Assembly: GCA_017443845.1 (NCBI GenBank)
Contig: JAFSXX010000016.1
Location: forward strand, 1-64,000
DNA from: Bacteroidales bacterium
GTDB taxonomy: Bacteria > Bacteroidota > Bacteroidia > Bacteroidales > UBA932
Direction: 5' to 3'
Length of the DNA stretch: 64,000 nucleotides
Shown: positions 18,979 through 28,331 of the stretch, piece after piece
Position numbering within the stretch: position 1 is the first letter of the stretch
Layout of the letters: each line of letters begins with the position of its first letter
Notes under the pieces: model-generated
Databases searched by the model: none
What the model was told of the DNA's origin: nothing
What the model saw: the letters and a program-made list of their open reading frames with translations, nothing else
Translations under genes and position numbers: made by a program

Positions 18979-20688
18979 CTATTCAGTAGGATTCTGCTTA
19001 GCTAACGGATTGGAATCTATCTCGTTATAAGGAAGAAGCCACTGCCACTTGAGGGAGTTAGCGGGAATGTAACGGGCCGCCTCGCCGGGGAACTGCTCTC
19101 CGTACATATTGTAGTTGGAGGCTTCCGGGTCGAGATTGGTGGGCATCTTCGTCATGGAAGTTTTCCAGCCGTTTGCGGTACCGCCCTGGTTGTAACCCTC
19201 ACGGGGCTTCGGACCGCGGTCGCATGCCACATTGAGGCGTTTGAGGTCGAACCAGCGGAGGCCTGCCTCAGCCCAGAGCTCCACGCGGCGTTGCCACATG
19301 ATCTTCTCTACGAGTGCGTCACCGGTTTCGGTAGGCATCGTATATGAAGGATCGCGGAAATGACCGAGGTCATACACAAGTTGCTGGGCCCTGCTAACAT
19401 CGGTATTGCTCTTCGCATATCCTTCGGCTGCAATCATCATCATTTCGGGAAGCCTCATGTAGGGAACGTCAAAATAGGTATTCTGGACGCCGTCATCGTT
19501 GATGAGCCATTTCTGAGACATCCAGGGGCATATACGCGCACTTCCTGTGGGAACCCATAGGGTGATGCCGTCGTACGCCGTATTATTCTTAACGTTACCC
19601 TTCTTGCGGGTGAAAGGATTTTCAACCCAGTTGTTCTTGCGGACATCCGTGTCGGGAATAGTCTTGTACAACAGGCTGTTGATGGCACGCGGGGAGTTGC
19701 GGTTGTAGGATGCGGAGTTGTTGGAGATGAAGTTGTGCCAAGAGCGGAGGGTGCCGTGCTGGGTTGCATCATCCGAGTGTCCCTGTGCCCAGAGCCATTC
19801 AGTGTTGCTCATATCCGACATCTGGTTCTTGAAAGGACCGCAGGTATAGGTGTCGGCCTGCAGCTTTGCGCCGGAATTCTTGACGACATCGTCGGCCACG
19901 GCGGCAGCCTCAGCCCATTTGCCCATGGTAAGCAGTATACGGGCCTTCATGCCCTTTGCCACCCACTGGTCGATATGGGTCTTGTTCTTCTTGACCTCCT
20001 TTGTGCTCTCGAGACAGGTGATTGCGTCGTTGATATCGGTAAGCATCTGGGTATAGCACTCTTCCACGGTGCTGCGCGCCTTGGTGCTTTCCTTCGAAGG
20101 TTCGGTACGGATGATTGCTCCAAGCTGGGCGTTGTTGCCGGCCTTGTCAGGATAGTAACGCTCGCCCCAGGTCTGGGTCAGCTGGAACAGCGCGAAAGCC
20201 CTGTATGCCAGCGCCTGGCCCTTGACGAAGTTGCGGGAACTATCGTCACCAGGGCAGTTCTCCTTGTCGTCGATGTAGTAGAGAATCTTGTTGGCGTTGT
20301 TGATGACACGGTAGAAGAACTTCCAGTAGTAGTTGAGGTCGTTGTAGTTGTGGGTGAGGTTCCAGTGATGGGTCCACTGAGCGGAGAACTTGTACATCAC
20401 GTTCTCATAGGTCCAGACCACATCGTCGCTCATAAATGCAAGATGGAGGCAGAAGGTGGAGTAACCGCCCTGGCCGTAATAACCGGTGGTGGTTCCCGAA
20501 GCACCTCCCTCGTGCATCAGACGGTGGATACCGTTGATTGCTCTTAAGGCATTGTCGGTGCTGCTGAAAATAGTGGATTCGGCGACCTGGGAGGTCGGCT
20601 CCGTATCGAGAGCGCCCTTTGCGCAGGAAGTCAGCGTCAATGCGGCCGCCGCAAAAACCAACAGGAAAGTATTAATTATATTTTTCAT
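18979..20688 (-). CDS. SusD/RagB-family outer-membrane lipoprotein, pair 3
   Basis: A 569-residue lipoprotein (signal MKNIINTFLLVFAAAALTLT, then SCAKG with the anchored Cys22). It shares extended blocks with pair 1: NSPRAINSLLYKTIPDTDVRK, VPYMRLPEMMMIAAEGYAKSN, RRVELWAEAGLRWFDLKRLNVACDRGPKPR. It is a little longer than pair 1, with an insert near ~365-390 (KKGNVKNNTAYDGITLWVP). It follows its SusC by 18 bp. Role: surface capture of the ligand for the partner transporter. Paralogy with pair 1 is plain from the sequence; substrate is not known. Confidence 0.95.
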   Translation of the reverse strand: MKNIINTFLLVFAAAALTLTSCAKGALDTEPTSQVAESTIFSSTDNALRAINGIHRLMHEGGASGTTTGYYGQGGYSTFCLHLAFMSDDVVWTYENVMYKFSAQWTHHWNLTHNYNDLNYYWKFFYRVINNANKILYYIDDKENCPGDDSSRNFVKGQALAYRAFALFQLTQTWGERYYPDKAGNNAQLGAIIRTEPSKESTKARSTVEECYTQMLTDINDAITCLESTKEVKKNKTHIDQWVAKGMKARILLTMGKWAEAAAVADDVVKNSGAKLQADTYTCGPFKNQMSDMSNTEWLWAQGHSDDATQHGTLRSWHNFISNNSASYNRNSPRAINSLLYKTIPDTDVRKNNWVENPFTRKKGNVKNNTAYDGITLWVPTGSARICPWMSQKWLINDDGVQNTYFDVPYMRLPEMMMIAAEGYAKSNTDVSRAQQLVYDLGHFRDPSYTMPTETGDALVEKIMWQRRVELWAEAGLRWFDLKRLNVACDRGPKPREGYNQGGTANGWKTSMTKMPTNLDPEASNYNMYGEQFPGEAARYIPANSLKWQWLLPYNEIDSNPLAKQNPTE

Positions 20689-20706
20689 AATCTGTTTCCT
20701 CCTGAA

Positions 20707-23700
20707 TTAAAGGGTGAAATTGAGACCTACGGTTATAGTCCTTGCGGGGTTGTAGCGCGATCCGCCGGAGTCGTAGTTGCTGAGGGAGTAGTTTGCGAAG
20801 AGACCCTGGCGGGTGTTGAGCACTGCGAGGTGGTCAGCGGAGACATAAGCCTTGAGGCCCATCAGGTGAATCTTGTTGCAGAACTTCTTGGAGAAGTCAT
20901 ATGCCAGCGTCATACTGTTGATTTCGAGCATGTTGGTAGAGGTGAGCCAGCGGGTGGAACGGGTACCTGCGACATTCTCGGCGTAAGTCGAAGAGCCGAG
21001 GGCTGTAGCGGTATTGGTGAACATTGCCACATCGGTGACGTCGCCCTCCTTTTCCCATGCCTTCAGCATGTCAACGTGCATGTTGATCTTGGAGGTAGCG
21101 ATGGTACCGGGCTGCATCAGGTTGGCGTATGTACGGTCGTAGGTGTAACCGCCGAGCTGGTAGTAGAGGTTGATGTTGAAGCTGAACCTTCCTACCCGGA
21201 GGTCGGAGGTGATACCGCCGTAGAGCTTGGGCAGGGACGAGCCGCTGTAATCCTCCTTGGATTTTGCCATTGCAGTCGTGTACTGTTTGCCGTCGATTTC
21301 AATGATATTGGCGTCTTTAATGACCTTTCCTTCATTGTCGAAATAACTGTCTCCGAGTTCATAGTAGTTGAGACCGGTCTTGGGATCCACGCCTTTCCAC
21401 TGGTAGAGCCACCACTCATATACAGAATGACCCTGCTCCACCTTGTTGTAGGATGAGTTCCTGGTAAATGCGGGAATAGGAAGATAGGTGATGACATTCT
21501 TGACTGCGGAGCCGTTTACGCCCACGTTCCATGTGACCTTCTTGTTGCGGATGATGTCATATCCGAGGGCGAATTCGAGACCGTGGTTGAGGAGGGCTCC
21601 GTCATTGTCATTGTAAGAGGTAAGACCGGTAGAAGGGGACAGGGTGACCTCCATCAGCAGGTTCGTCGTGGAACGGTGGAAATACTCGAGGCTACCTGTC
21701 AAGCGGCGCTTGAATGCGGAGAATTCGACTGCTGCATCCCAGTTTGTGGAAACCTCCCACTCGAGGAGGGGGTTTCCGGGAGAGGTCACGTTCTGGGTAT
21801 AACCGGCCTCGGTCATGTTGGAGTTCCTCGCATAAAGGGCCATCCAGGGATAATAGCTGTCGAAGTCATCGCTACCTACGGTACCTACGGAAGCACGGAG
21901 CTTCAGCATGTCGAACACGCTGCCGCGCATGAAGTCCTCATTGGAAATCATCCACGAACCTCCGATTGACCAGAAGTTACCCCAGCGGACATTCCTTTCG
22001 AAACGGGAACTGCCGTCACGGCGGAAGGAAGCGGAGATGAAATACTTGCTCAGGTAGTCATAGTTGACTCGGCCGAAGTAACCTTCGTTCTTATAAGTGT
22101 TGACATAACCGGAAGGCATTGTGTTGAGTTCGGTGTAGTTGTTGAACTCATAGTTGTCGCCTATGATGATCTGCTCCTTCATGCCGGTGGACACATTCTG
22201 ATAGTAGTACGAACTCCACTCGTGTCCGAGCAGGGCGTCGAGATGGTGGTCGCCATAGGAATGGTTCCAGTCGAGCAGCTGGTTGAGAGTCCAGGTGTGG
22301 GTCTTTACATAAGTAAGGGACGAACTGGTGGTTCCGGAGATCTTTTCGGGATAGTACGGGGTTGCCGAGTATGCCTGATAATCGTTGCTGTAGAGGGATG
22401 CGTTGGTCGTGAACTTGAAGTCCTTGAGGAAGTTGATTTCGACATAGGGCTTTGCGTTCAGAATGTTGCGGTGCTGGCCGTTTACGCGCGCCTCGCAATA
22501 CTTGACTGCATTGGAGGATGCGTAGATGGCCTGTGCGGGTATCGGCTCGGCGTAGTTGTCATAACCTTCACCGAAGTTGTATATCTTCTGGCCGTATTCA
22601 TCCAGCACATAATCTCCGTTTGAATAGTGGAGGTGGATAGGATACATCGGCGGAATCTTCTTCGTGGTGTGGAACGGGTTGCTCATATCACCCTGTGAAG
22701 TGCTCTGGATACCGTAGCGCTCGCTCACCTGTGCGGAGAGGTTGACTCCGACCTTGAACCAGTCCTTCTGCGAGGAGATGTTTGCGCGAGCGGAGAAGCG
22801 CTCGAAACCGGAACCGATCATATAACCTTCCTGATTCACATATCCGAAGGATCCGAAATAGGTGGTGAACTTGCTCCTTCCGCTTACCGAGAGAGAGTAG
22901 TCCTGAACCTGTCCTACCTGCTCGACAGAGGGTTCCCAAGCGATATCGTCTTCCCATTTCAGCTTTGCATTGGGGTTATACTTACCCTCGTTGCTGACCA
23001 CGTCATAGACGCTGTTGACTCCCGTCCAGGGGTTGTATGCGTCGGAATAGTTGTGCTGGTCGACTACGACCTTGGATGCGTTCTGGGCAGCCAGAGCAGG
23101 ATCGGCACCGCCGATTACATAGTCGTTGTAGAGCTGTCTCCATGTGGACTCCATATACTGGGCCACGTTCATGCGGGGATAGTCCTTCTGCTCGCGGGTC
23201 ACGAAACCGTGAGCCACCTTGAGGGAGATGACGGGTTTGTCGCCCTTGCCCTGGCGGGTGGTGATCATGATGACGCCGTTTGCCGCGCGGGCACCGTAAA
23301 GGGCCGTGGAAGCGGCATCCTTCAGGACGGTGATGGACTCGATGTCGCCGGCAGGAATACTGGAGAGAACTCCGTTGTAAACCATTCCGTCGAGAACGAT
23401 AAGAGGGCTTGTATTACCATTGATCGATCCGACACCGCGGACCGTGATGGTAGCATCGGCACCCGGCTGTCCGAGAGCCGATGTAAGGCGGATACCGGGA
23501 GTCGAACCGTTAAGGGTGTTCAGGGGGTTCGTGGCGGGGACAAGTTCGATCTTATCGCCGCTCACCTTGCCTGCCGATCCGGTAAAAGAGGCTTTCGTTG
23601 CAGTACCGTAAGCCACGACCATCACCTCGTCGAGAGCCGAGGCGTCGGTTGCCAGCATTACGTTGATTGAAGAGCGTCCTCCCACTTCTACCTCCTGGGT

Positions 23701-23937
23701 CACATAACCGATGGAGGAGAAAACGAGGACAGATTTTGCGGACGGTACAGAAATAACATACTTTCCGTCCGCATCTGCGGCTGTTCCCGTAGTCGAATTC
23801 TTGACTACGACGCTGGCGAACGGAATAGGGGACCCGTCAGCGGCGTCGGTAACGACACCGGTCACCTTGACCTGTGCGAACGCGCCCGTAGCGAACACGA
23901 GCATCGCGCACAAAATGATTGTCAGTCGTTTTTTCAT
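20707..23937 (-). CDS. SusC/RagA-family TonB-dependent outer-membrane transporter, pair 3
   Basis: A 1076-residue transporter starting at the ATG at 23937 (MKKRLTIILCAMLVFATGAFA signal). It has the carboxypeptidase-D regulatory-like domain (KVTGVVTDAADGSPIPFASV), the plug with ITVLKDAASTALYGARAANG, and a long barrel closely related to pair 1 (VARDQKDY-type VTREQKDYPRMN, GHSVYEWWLYQWKGVDP, KSKEDYSGSSLPKLYGG). It is the first gene of the three-pair array and has its own promoter. No adjacent anti-sigma/ECF or hybrid two-component regulator, the usual SusCD controllers, is present in the window. Confidence 0.95.
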   Translation of the reverse strand: MKKRLTIILCAMLVFATGAFAQVKVTGVVTDAADGSPIPFASVVVKNSTTGTAADADGKYVISVPSAKSVLVFSSIGYVTQEVEVGGRSSINVMLATDASALDEVMVVAYGTATKASFTGSAGKVSGDKIELVPATNPLNTLNGSTPGIRLTSALGQPGADATITVRGVGSINGNTSPLIVLDGMVYNGVLSSIPAGDIESITVLKDAASTALYGARAANGVIMITTRQGKGDKPVISLKVAHGFVTREQKDYPRMNVAQYMESTWRQLYNDYVIGGADPALAAQNASKVVVDQHNYSDAYNPWTGVNSVYDVVSNEGKYNPNAKLKWEDDIAWEPSVEQVGQVQDYSLSVSGRSKFTTYFGSFGYVNQEGYMIGSGFERFSARANISSQKDWFKVGVNLSAQVSERYGIQSTSQGDMSNPFHTTKKIPPMYPIHLHYSNGDYVLDEYGQKIYNFGEGYDNYAEPIPAQAIYASSNAVKYCEARVNGQHRNILNAKPYVEINFLKDFKFTTNASLYSNDYQAYSATPYYPEKISGTTSSSLTYVKTHTWTLNQLLDWNHSYGDHHLDALLGHEWSSYYYQNVSTGMKEQIIIGDNYEFNNYTELNTMPSGYVNTYKNEGYFGRVNYDYLSKYFISASFRRDGSSRFERNVRWGNFWSIGGSWMISNEDFMRGSVFDMLKLRASVGTVGSDDFDSYYPWMALYARNSNMTEAGYTQNVTSPGNPLLEWEVSTNWDAAVEFSAFKRRLTGSLEYFHRSTTNLLMEVTLSPSTGLTSYNDNDGALLNHGLEFALGYDIIRNKKVTWNVGVNGSAVKNVITYLPIPAFTRNSSYNKVEQGHSVYEWWLYQWKGVDPKTGLNYYELGDSYFDNEGKVIKDANIIEIDGKQYTTAMAKSKEDYSGSSLPKLYGGITSDLRVGRFSFNINLYYQLGGYTYDRTYANLMQPGTIATSKINMHVDMLKAWEKEGDVTDVAMFTNTATALGSSTYAENVAGTRSTRWLTSTNMLEINSMTLAYDFSKKFCNKIHLMGLKAYVSADHLAVLNTRQGLFANYSLSNYDSGGSRYNPARTITVGLNFTL

Positions 23938-23981
23938 CTGTATTGTTGTTAAGTAAGTAGGATTATCATTTACGGTTGCCC

Positions 23982-23989
23982 CAAAGTTA
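23982..23989 (-). promoter_or_regulatory. -7 promoter element of SusC pair 3
   Basis: TAACTTTG on the minus strand is an exact TAnnTTTG match 44 bp upstream of the SusC ATG. The same octamer is the -7 element of the hydrolase operon at 9014-9021. Confidence 0.6.
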
Positions 23990-24106
23990 ATAAATATTTG
24001 CGTTGTATTTTAATCCTTTTGCCAAAAAGAGTGTATAATTATTATTGTTTTTCTTTCTATCCGACTAATACACAACGCTCAACATCTCCCCGGAACAAGA
24101 CGTAAG

Positions 24107-24145
24107 GAGGGCCGGCTGTTTCTGATTATGGAAACGGCCGGCCTC
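24107..24145. repeat. GC-rich hairpin between serine hydrolase and SusC genes
   Basis: Two arms of about 15 bases (GGGCCGGCTGTTTC and GAAACGGCCGGCC) separated by a short loop lie 26 bp after the stop of the serine hydrolase at 24171. No T-tract follows on the minus strand, so it is a weak terminator candidate or a transcript-stabilising hairpin. The rest of 23990-24170 shows nothing else clear. Confidence 0.45.
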
Positions 24146-24170
24146 TCACAGGATGGACTCCTGTACTTGA

Positions 24171-25379
24171 TTACTTCTCCAGGACGTCCCGGAACTGCTG
24201 ATACAGCAGATTGATCGTATTGTAATAGATCTTGTAAACGGCTCCCTCTCCAACGGTATCGAGTTTGGTGCTGGAGCAGAGGCAGACGAAGCCCCAGTCG
24301 GACTCGGGGTCGAAGAACATGCAGCTCTTGAGTCCCTGTGCGCTGCCGGTGTGCCCCTTGAGCACCTTGCCTTCGATGAAGAAAGGCTCCGTACGGGTGG
24401 TAAGGCAGTAATACTTGCCCGGTTCTGCCGGAGTGACGGGGGTGAGAAGTTTCTTGATTCCCGCCTCGGAGAGGATGCGGTTGCCGTTGGGAGCCACGCC
24501 GCCGTTCTGCAGGGTCTTCATCCATTTGGCCAGATTCGGAGCGGAGATCTTCATTCCGCCGGTCGGCGACCAGTAGCAGCCGTCTATTCCTATCTGATAG
24601 GAGCCCTCCGCAACCTTGGGTTCATTTACGGGAACATACCCCTTGGCCCGGACGATGGTATCCTTTTCCTTGTCATAAGTGTAAAGGGTAGTGAATTTCG
24701 ATTTGTCGAGGCTGTCGAGGTTATAGCCGGCGTTATCGGCGCCTATTGGGCGCAAGATATGGTTGAGCACATAATTGTCGAACCTCTCGCCCGAGACCTT
24801 CTCGATAATTATTCCCATAAGATTGAGCGCCCTGTTGCAATATTTGTAGCCCTGTCCGGGAGCCCAGTCGGCAAAGCACATCGCTATGGTATCGGCCGAC
24901 ATCTTGGCCGGATTCACGTATTTGTCATCGCGGTACCAGGTGGCGCCGTGACGGTCGATCATGCTGGAAGTATGCGAGAGCAGCATCTTGACGGTGATGG
25001 GGATGTCAGGGTACTTCGGGTTGCGCAGCGAGAAGCCCAGATACTGGTTGACATCGTCCTCCAGATTGATCTTCCCGGCCTCCACGAGCTGCATTATCGA
25101 AACTCCGGAGAAGGATTTGGAGATGGATGCGATGCGGAAGATGTCATTGATTTCCAGGGGCTCCTTGGTCTCTACGTCGCGGTAGCCGAATGCCTTCTCA
25201 TAGACAATCTTGTTACCCTTAACCAGCACCACCGACAATCCTGCCGTGCGGCACTCATCCATATAACCCAGAATGGTCTTCTCAATCTGGCGGTTGCTCA
25301 TTGTCTTGCCGGAGCGCGCATAACCCGCTCCACAGACAAACATCAGACACAGAGATAAACAAATAAAAATCCTTTTCAT
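24171..25379 (-). CDS. secreted class C beta-lactamase-family serine hydrolase
   Basis: A 402-residue protein with a signal peptide (MKRIFICLSLCLMFVCGAGYA). The active-site motifs are present: SISK at 85-88, Tyr motif YKYCNRALN and HTGSAQG. It is shorter than the two serine hydrolases at 3224-6294 because it lacks their C-terminal beta domain. It begins 2 bp after the C69-family gene, so the two are one operon. This pairing of an N-terminal-Cys amidase with a D-peptidase-like hydrolase, next to peptide-type transporters, suggests processing of modified amino acids or wall peptides (inference). Confidence 0.87.
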   Translation of the reverse strand: MKRIFICLSLCLMFVCGAGYARSGKTMSNRQIEKTILGYMDECRTAGLSVVLVKGNKIVYEKAFGYRDVETKEPLEINDIFRIASISKSFSGVSIMQLVEAGKINLEDDVNQYLGFSLRNPKYPDIPITVKMLLSHTSSMIDRHGATWYRDDKYVNPAKMSADTIAMCFADWAPGQGYKYCNRALNLMGIIIEKVSGERFDNYVLNHILRPIGADNAGYNLDSLDKSKFTTLYTYDKEKDTIVRAKGYVPVNEPKVAEGSYQIGIDGCYWSPTGGMKISAPNLAKWMKTLQNGGVAPNGNRILSEAGIKKLLTPVTPAEPGKYYCLTTRTEPFFIEGKVLKGHTGSAQGLKSCMFFDPESDWGFVCLCSSTKLDTVGEGAVYKIYYNTINLLYQQFRDVLEK

Positions 25380-25381
25380 TT

Positions 25382-26662
25382 CTATAAAGTCATTTTACCA
25401 TACTTATATTTCCAGGGTACATTCTGATAAGCCGGCGTCCGGCGGATCAATCCCTCGACGACCGCATTTATCTTCTTAATGTCGTCGGTATCCACTCCGC
25501 CCTCCTTGCGCCACTTCTCGATATAGCTGTCGGTCCAGTTGAAAACAGCCTCCTCAACCGGCGAGAGCTGCTGGATATAACCGGTGCCTTCGACATTGTA
25601 AAGCTTCTTGAAATTGAGGTATTTCGGCCCGTTGCCGCGCTTGATGTCGAAAATCTGCGTCTTGAGCTTCAGCGACATATCGCACATCCAGCTGTTGTCG
25701 CGGTTGGAAGGATCGCCCTTGAGCAGCGGGTTGATCAGCTCGGTGCCGCCCTTGACCCAGGCCGGAATGGCAACCGAGGTGGGAGGATAGCCCATCGCCG
25801 TCCAGAGCGTCACCAGTTCCGGATTCTCGCCGGGCTTGACCCCCTGCACCACCGAAGAGACATAGGTGGTGATACGGGGAATAAAATCCGAATCGGGAAT
25901 GTGGCCGTCGCCGAACTCGATGCCCTCGTCCACCAGCGCGCGGAAATCGACCCCCATCAGGCTGTTGTAGAAACTCCTGGCGCCCTTGTCGAAAATATAG
26001 CGCGCAGTGAACTCTGTGCCTTCCGAGAATATCTTGTCGGCATTATCCTTGCGGATATATCCGCCACCGGCGTCCTTCTCGCCCATCACAGACCAGTTGG
26101 CATAAACCAGCCACCCGTCGGGGGCGACCTTGGGATCGTTGACGTCGAACACCCAGTATTCGACACTGTCGTGGAGCACCCTCGTCTCCACGTAAGCCGC
26201 ACCGCCGTGGGCGTCGATCACTCCGTAATGCGACGCGACGTTCCTGTCCTTGAGTTTGATGCGGGAAGTGTTGATGGTATCCAGCAGATGCAGGAAATCC
26301 TCCAGGGTGACGCATTGGTCGAGCGCCTCCTTCATAAGATAGCCGTTGCTCCGCTTTGCTTTCTCCGCTTCGTCCGTAATCAGATTGTGCGAAGCAGTGT
26401 TCATAATGGCGAAGCCCTTCTCGTTGGCCCCGAACCAGGCGCTCACCGGGTTGGGAGCAGTAGCGGCAAGTCCGAGCCAGGCGTACTTGCCCTCGTCGTG
26501 ATAGGCGAATCTCTGCGACACGAAGTGGTCGCTGCCGTCGGTGTTTTTCCACATCAGCGGCCTTCCGTCTTTTGTCGCCTTTCCGGTGATGATGACCGAA
26601 GTGCAGGCGAATGCCCCTGTGCAGAGCAGGGCGAAAAACAGAACTGCGATTGTTTTCTTCAT
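25382..26662 (-). CDS. secreted C69/acyltransferase-type N-terminal-Cys amide hydrolase
   Basis: A 426-residue protein. The ATG at 26662 gives MKKTIAVLFFALLCTGAFA then CTSVIITG; signal peptidase cleavage would expose Cys20 as the N-terminal nucleophile, as in dipeptidase C69, penicillin acyltransferase and choloylglycine hydrolase relatives (Ntn-hydrolase fold). Supporting blocks are DGRPLMWKNTD, GANEKGFAIMNTA, YGVIDAHGGAAYVET, YPPTSVAIP. A longer frame to 26734 reads into an intergenic palindrome and is rejected. Likely substrate class: dipeptides or acylated amino acids in the periplasm. The product at 45238-46455 is a paralogue. Confidence 0.82.
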   Translation of the reverse strand: MKKTIAVLFFALLCTGAFACTSVIITGKATKDGRPLMWKNTDGSDHFVSQRFAYHDEGKYAWLGLAATAPNPVSAWFGANEKGFAIMNTASHNLITDEAEKAKRSNGYLMKEALDQCVTLEDFLHLLDTINTSRIKLKDRNVASHYGVIDAHGGAAYVETRVLHDSVEYWVFDVNDPKVAPDGWLVYANWSVMGEKDAGGGYIRKDNADKIFSEGTEFTARYIFDKGARSFYNSLMGVDFRALVDEGIEFGDGHIPDSDFIPRITTYVSSVVQGVKPGENPELVTLWTAMGYPPTSVAIPAWVKGGTELINPLLKGDPSNRDNSWMCDMSLKLKTQIFDIKRGNGPKYLNFKKLYNVEGTGYIQQLSPVEEAVFNWTDSYIEKWRKEGGVDTDDIKKINAVVEGLIRRTPAYQNVPWKYKYGKMTL

Positions 26663-26677
26663 TTTTATTGCGTTTTT

Positions 26678-26755
26678 AGATTCCCGGTCAAGCCGGGAAT
26701 GACGGGAGTTCAGGTCGGGAATGATGTTCGTCACCCCCGACTTGATCGGGGGTCT
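26678..26755. repeat. inverted pair of REP-like palindromes
   Basis: Two related ~27-bp units face each other: 26678-26704 on the plus strand and 26755-26729 on the minus strand. Each is a 7-bp stem around the same loop TCAAG (stems 26681-26687/26693-26699 and 26734-26740/26746-26752), followed by TGACG. The right unit overlaps the glyS stop codon. Such palindromes are spread through many bacterial genomes; here they may also act as a terminator for glyS. Confidence 0.75.
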
Positions 26756-28301
26756 ATTCGTGAACTATCTTTTCAAACAGCGGTTTCATACTGATTTTTC
26801 CCGTAACTATTTCACGGAGCTTCTCAACGGGAATCCTCTCCTGCTGCATGGTGTCGCGGTCGCGCAGTGTCACGCAGTTGTCGTTGAGGGTATCGTGGTC
26901 GATTGTTATGCAGTACGGGGTTCCGATGGCATCCTGGCGGCGGTAACGCTTGCCGATGGAGTCCTTCTCGTCATACTGGCAGTTGAACTCGAACCTGAGG
27001 GTATCGAGGATCTCGCGCGCCTTCTCGGGAAGGCCGTCCTTCTTGACAAGGGGAAGGATGGCCAGCTTGACCGGCGCGATGCAGGCGGGAAGGCGGAGCA
27101 CAACGCGTTCCTCTCCACCTTCGAGTTTCTCCTCGCAGTAAGCGTTCGAAAGGATGGCGAGGAAGGTGCGGTCGAGTCCGATGGAGGTCTCGATGACATA
27201 AGGCACGTAACTCTCGTTGGTCTCGGGGTCGAAGTACTGGATCTTGCGGCCGCTGAACTGCTGGTGCCTCGAAAGGTCGAAATCGGTGCGGCTGTGGATG
27301 CCTTCGAGCTCCTTGAATCCGAAGGGGAATTCAAATTCTATGTCGGTAGCGGCATTGGCATAGTGGGCAAGTTTCTCGTGGTCGTGGAAGCGGTATTTGT
27401 CATCTCCCAGGCCGAGGGCCTTATGCCACGAGAGTCTTATCTCCTTCCACTTTTTGAACCACTCGAGTTCGGTGCCGGGGCGGACGAAGAACTGCATCTC
27501 CATCTGCTCGAATTCCCTCATGCGGAAGATGAACTGGCGCGCCACGATCTCGTTGCGGAAGGCCTTTCCGATCTGCGCGATGCCGAAGGGGATCTTCATT
27601 CGGCCGGTCTTCTGCACGTTGAGGAAGTTGACGAAGATGCCCTGTGCCGTCTCGGGACGCAGGTACAGGGTGCCGGCCTCGCCGTCCACGTTGCCCATCT
27701 GGGTGCTGAACATAAGGTTGAACTGGCGCACCTCGGTCCAGTTCTTGGTGCCCGAAATGGGGCAGGCAATCTCGCAGTCGATGATGATCTGGCGGAGTTC
27801 GTTGAGGTCGTTCCTGTTGAGCGCCTCCGTCATCCTGGCGTGAACCTCGTCATACTTGACCTTGCTGCGCAGGACATTGGGATTGGTGGCGCGGAACTGC
27901 TCCTCGTTGAAGGCATCGCCGAATTTGCGGCGGCCCTTCTCCACCTCTTTGTTCATCTTCTCTTCCAGCTTGGCCAGATAATCCTCGATGAGCACGTCGG
28001 CGCGGTAGCGCTTCTTGGAGTCCTTATTGTCGATCAGCGGGTCGTTGAAGGCGCCCACGTGGCCGGATGCCTCCCAGATGCGGGGATGCATGAAGATGGC
28101 CGAGTCGATTCCGACGATATTGTCGTTGAGATGGACCATCGCCTCCCACCAGTATTTCTTTATGTTGTTCTTCATCTCCACGCCCATCTGACCGTAGTCG
28201 TAAACGGCGCTCAGGCCGTCGTAAATCTCGCTCGACGGGAATACGAAACCATACTCCTTGGCGTGTGCGACAAGATTCTTGAAAACTTCTTCCTGTGTCA
28301 T
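26754..28301 (-). CDS. glyS: glycyl-tRNA synthetase, dimeric type
   Basis: A 515-residue single-chain glycyl-tRNA synthetase of the dimeric class II type (the archaeal/eukaryotic/Bacteroidota kind, not the alpha2-beta2 form). It has the N-terminal GFVFPSSEIYDGLSAVYDYG, ASGHVGAFNDPL, class II motif 2 in IGKAFRNEIVARQFIFRMREFEQMEMQFF-type residues near the middle, motif 3 in ETSIGLDRTFLAIL, and a C-terminal anticodon-binding domain. Length and motif order are normal. It lies alone, between the REP-like pair and a large stem-loop element. Confidence 0.97.
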   Translation of the reverse strand: MTQEEVFKNLVAHAKEYGFVFPSSEIYDGLSAVYDYGQMGVEMKNNIKKYWWEAMVHLNDNIVGIDSAIFMHPRIWEASGHVGAFNDPLIDNKDSKKRYRADVLIEDYLAKLEEKMNKEVEKGRRKFGDAFNEEQFRATNPNVLRSKVKYDEVHARMTEALNRNDLNELRQIIIDCEIACPISGTKNWTEVRQFNLMFSTQMGNVDGEAGTLYLRPETAQGIFVNFLNVQKTGRMKIPFGIAQIGKAFRNEIVARQFIFRMREFEQMEMQFFVRPGTELEWFKKWKEIRLSWHKALGLGDDKYRFHDHEKLAHYANAATDIEFEFPFGFKELEGIHSRTDFDLSRHQQFSGRKIQYFDPETNESYVPYVIETSIGLDRTFLAILSNAYCEEKLEGGEERVVLRLPACIAPVKLAILPLVKKDGLPEKAREILDTLRFEFNCQYDEKDSIGKRYRRQDAIGTPYCITIDHDTLNDNCVTLRDRDTMQQERIPVEKLREIVTGKISMKPLFEKIVHE

Positions 28302-28331
28302 ATATCGTTGTTATTTATTATTTCTGTTGTC

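Noticed and set aside
26663-26734. 24-residue N-terminal extension of the C69-family gene
   Set aside because: It translates the REP-like palindrome (a R-L-D-R-E-S type peptide seen when such repeats are read) and would bury the signal peptide.
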